From the NCBI GenBank assembly GCA_017482345.1, contig JAFUNB010000008.1:62001-126000 (forward strand): a stretch of 64,000 bases of DNA, given 5' to 3'. The notes beneath the pieces were generated by a model. It saw only the letters and a list, made by a program, of their open reading frames with translations, was not told the DNA's origin and ran no database searches. Origin of the DNA: Oscillibacter sp. Lineage in GTDB: Bacteria; Bacillota; Clostridia; Oscillospirales; Oscillospiraceae. A program made the position numbers and the translations under genes. Numbering within the stretch: position 1 is the first letter of the stretch; the number at the start of each line of letters is the position of its first letter. Shown here piece by piece: positions 62,339-64,000 of this stretch.

Positions 62339-62423
62339 AGCAGCCAACCGCCTTTCTCCCAAAAACAGACATTATATTGTTCGCTTCGACTTTTATAGTA
62401 TCCTGTTTTCCTGTTTCTGTCAA

Positions 62424-62458
62424 GAAAAAGAGGAACGGCTCAGCCGTTCCTCTTTTTG
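62424..62458. terminator. terminator of cysS
   Basis: Stem AGAGGAACGGCT-c-AGCCGTTCCTCT followed by TTTTTG on plus and by TTTTTCTTG on minus, so it serves the minus-strand cysS gene. Confidence 0.88.
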
Positions 62459-62473
62459 CAGTACAGATATGAA

Positions 62474-63922
62474 TTACACGCGCTTCCAGGTGGCGCCGTC
62501 CTTGGCGTCGATGATCTCGATGCCCTGAGCCTTCAGCTCGTCGCGGATGCGGTCGGCCTCGGCGAAGTTCTTGGCCTTCTTAGCCTCGTAGCGGGCCATG
62601 ACCAGAGCGTCGATGGCGGGGTCGCCCTCGCCGGTGACGGTGTAACCGCAGGCGGTCTGGCTCTTGGCCTGGGCGGCCTCCTTCTCGCGGATGGCAGCGG
62701 CCTTCTCCAGCAGGTTCAGGCTCAGCACCTGGTCGAAGCTGGCCAGGATGGCACGCTTGGTCACGTCGTTGGTCTTGGCCTTCAGCACATCATACAGCGC
62801 GGTGACGCCCATGGAGGTGTTCAGGTCGTTGCCCAGCTGCTGGATGAACTTATCCTTGAACTCCTTGGCGACAGCCTCGTCCACCTGGCCGTCAGCGTCG
62901 TTCAGGGCGGCGATGCGGCGCAGCAGCTTGTTGTAAGCACCCTGGGCGTTCTCCAGGTTCTCCCAGGAGAAGACCAGTGCCTTGCGGTAGTGGCTCTGCA
63001 GGCAGAAGAAGCGGTAAGCCAGAGGATCATAGCCCTTCTGCTCCAGCAGGGAAACAGTCAGGAACTCGCCCTTGGACTTGGACATCTTGCCGTCGTTGGT
63101 GTTCAGGTGGGCAACATGGAACCACTGGGGGCACCAGGCATGGCCCAGGAAGCTCTCGGTCTGGGCGATCTCGTTGGTATGGTGGGGGAAGGCGTTGTCA
63201 ACGCCGCCGCAGTGGATATCCAGATACTCGCCGTTGTGCTTCATGGAGATACCGGAGCACTCAATGTGCCAGCCGGGATAGCCCACGCCCCAGGGGGAAT
63301 CCCACTTCAGGGCCTGATCTTCGAACTTGGACTGGGTGAACCACAGGACGAAGTCGTTCTTGTTGCGCTTGTTGGGATCCTCCTCAACGCCCTCGCGGAC
63401 GCCGATGGCCAGATCATCCTCATCGTGGTCGTTGAAGATATAGTAGCGGTCCAGCTTGCTGGTGTCGAAATACACGTTGCCGCCGGCAAAGTAGGCGTAG
63501 CCCTTCTGCTCCAGCGTCTGCACGATGTTGATATACTCATCGATGCAGTTGGTGGCGGGCTCCACCACGTCGGGGGTCTTGATGTTCAGCTTGGCGCAGT
63601 CGTCGAAGAAGGCGTCAGTGTAGTACTTGGCGATCTCCAGAACGCTCTTGTTCTCGCGCTTGGCGCCCTTGAGCATCTTGTCCTCGCCGGTGTCGGCGTC
63701 AGAACTCAGGTGGCCCACGTCGGTGATGTTCATGACGCGGTTCACGCTGTAGCCGGCGTAGCGCAGATACTTCTCCAGCACGTCCTCCATGATGTAGGAG
63801 CGCAGGTTGCCGATGTGGGCGAAGTGATACACGGTAGGACCGCAGGTATACATCTCCACGTGGCCGGGAGTGTGGGTGACAAATTCTGCCTTTTTGTGAG
63901 TAGCGGAGTTATACAGATACAT
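62474..63922 (-). CDS. cysS: Cysteinyl-tRNA synthetase
   Basis: 482 residues, class Ia synthetase. N-terminal HKKAEFVTHTPGHVEMYTCGPTVYHFAHIGN (seen as MYTCGPTVYHFAHIGN) contains the HIGH-type motif and a zinc cysteine. Zinc and selectivity region WHIECSGIS near residue 208, KMSKS loop in NDGKMSKSKGEF near residue 285, DALR-type helical domain, and a C-terminal AEADRIRDELKAQGIEI. ATG is preceded by AAAGGAA. The upstream 78 bases to the window edge hold an AT-rich stretch. Identification is certain. Confidence 0.97.
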   Translation of the reverse strand: MYLYNSATHKKAEFVTHTPGHVEMYTCGPTVYHFAHIGNLRSYIMEDVLEKYLRYAGYSVNRVMNITDVGHLSSDADTGEDKMLKGAKRENKSVLEIAKYYTDAFFDDCAKLNIKTPDVVEPATNCIDEYINIVQTLEQKGYAYFAGGNVYFDTSKLDRYYIFNDHDEDDLAIGVREGVEEDPNKRNKNDFVLWFTQSKFEDQALKWDSPWGVGYPGWHIECSGISMKHNGEYLDIHCGGVDNAFPHHTNEIAQTESFLGHAWCPQWFHVAHLNTNDGKMSKSKGEFLTVSLLEQKGYDPLAYRFFCLQSHYRKALVFSWENLENAQGAYNKLLRRIAALNDADGQVDEAVAKEFKDKFIQQLGNDLNTSMGVTALYDVLKAKTNDVTKRAILASFDQVLSLNLLEKAAAIREKEAAQAKSQTACGYTVTGEGDPAIDALVMARYEAKKAKNFAEADRIRDELKAQGIEIIDAKDGATWKRV

Positions 63923-64000
63923 AGCACATTTCCTTTCTGTCGGATCTATTTTTTATATGTTTACTTATTTTTGAAAAAATAAAACGCCTCCTGCACCCAT

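Overview
The window is a GC-rich, gene-dense chromosomal segment of a strictly anaerobic, endospore-forming Gram-positive bacterium, most likely of the class Clostridia and probably the Oscillospiraceae. This is inferred from gene content, not from a database search. Spore genes support it: spo0A, spoIVB, spmA/spmB, gerQ, a cwlJ/sleB-type cortex hydrolase and a GerMN protein. Anaerobic iron-sulfur metabolism supports it too: pyruvate:ferredoxin oxidoreductase, a 2[4Fe-4S] ferredoxin, an EFR1-type protein and a two-gene SMS-type cluster assembly system. Promoters read as TTGnnn-17-TAtanT and Shine-Dalgarno sites are strong, which helps fix many starts. No tRNA, rRNA, CRISPR array, transposase or phage gene was seen.

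Layout. 1-2780: the CtsR heat-shock operon ctsR-mcsA-clpC on the minus strand (clpC runs off the left edge), with two CtsR boxes and no mcsB. 2850-8000: ferredoxin, tRNA/rRNA methyltransferases (trmN6-like, rsmI), an AbrB-like regulator, spmAB and a stand-alone FMN glutamate-synthase domain protein. 8.2-11.6 kb: a translationally coupled minus-strand operon comEA-like / response regulator / histidine kinase / GerMN protein. 11.7-17 kb: DacF-type carboxypeptidase, nitroreductase, gerQ, cwlJ, TSCPD protein, and a PadR-DUF2812 pair. 17-24.8 kb: a T-box-controlled operon with a LeuA-like protein lacking the family's catalytic motifs and a TIM-barrel/acyl-CoA-synthetase fusion, followed by pyruvate:ferredoxin oxidoreductase.

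24.9-32 kb: spo0A and spoIVB, separated by about 5 kb of accessory genes (NUDIX, SGNH hydrolase, C39-like, EFR1, DUF4375, a small ORF with an in-frame stop, DUF1275), part of it clearly AT-rich. 32.2-45.7 kb: a division and cell wall cluster read mraZ-rsmH-ftsL-spoVD/ftsI-murE-mraY-ftsW-murG-murA-ftsQ-ftsZ, without murD, murF or ftsA, and carrying two hairpin-rich inserts. 45.9-48.4 kb: rarD-rsmD-coaD-coiled-coil operon. 48.6-50.7 kb: Asp23-DAK2 pair. 51-52.7 kb: smsC-smsB. 52.8-64 kb: mostly single housekeeping and accessory genes on both strands (ferritin-like, cytidylate-kinase-like, DUF2461, HD hydrolase, YgjP-like metallopeptidase, PurO-type IMP cyclohydrolase, glycerol kinase, alpha/beta hydrolase, CmpB-like membrane protein, uracil-DNA glycosylase, GNAT, XRE-cupin, cysS).

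Most worth follow-up: the T-box/LeuA-like/TIM-ligase operon (20.5-24.8 kb); McsA without McsB; the two-component operon with a GerMN protein and a kinase lacking a canonical start; the 36-nt duplication of the rsmH 3' end; and the small in-frame-TGA ORF.
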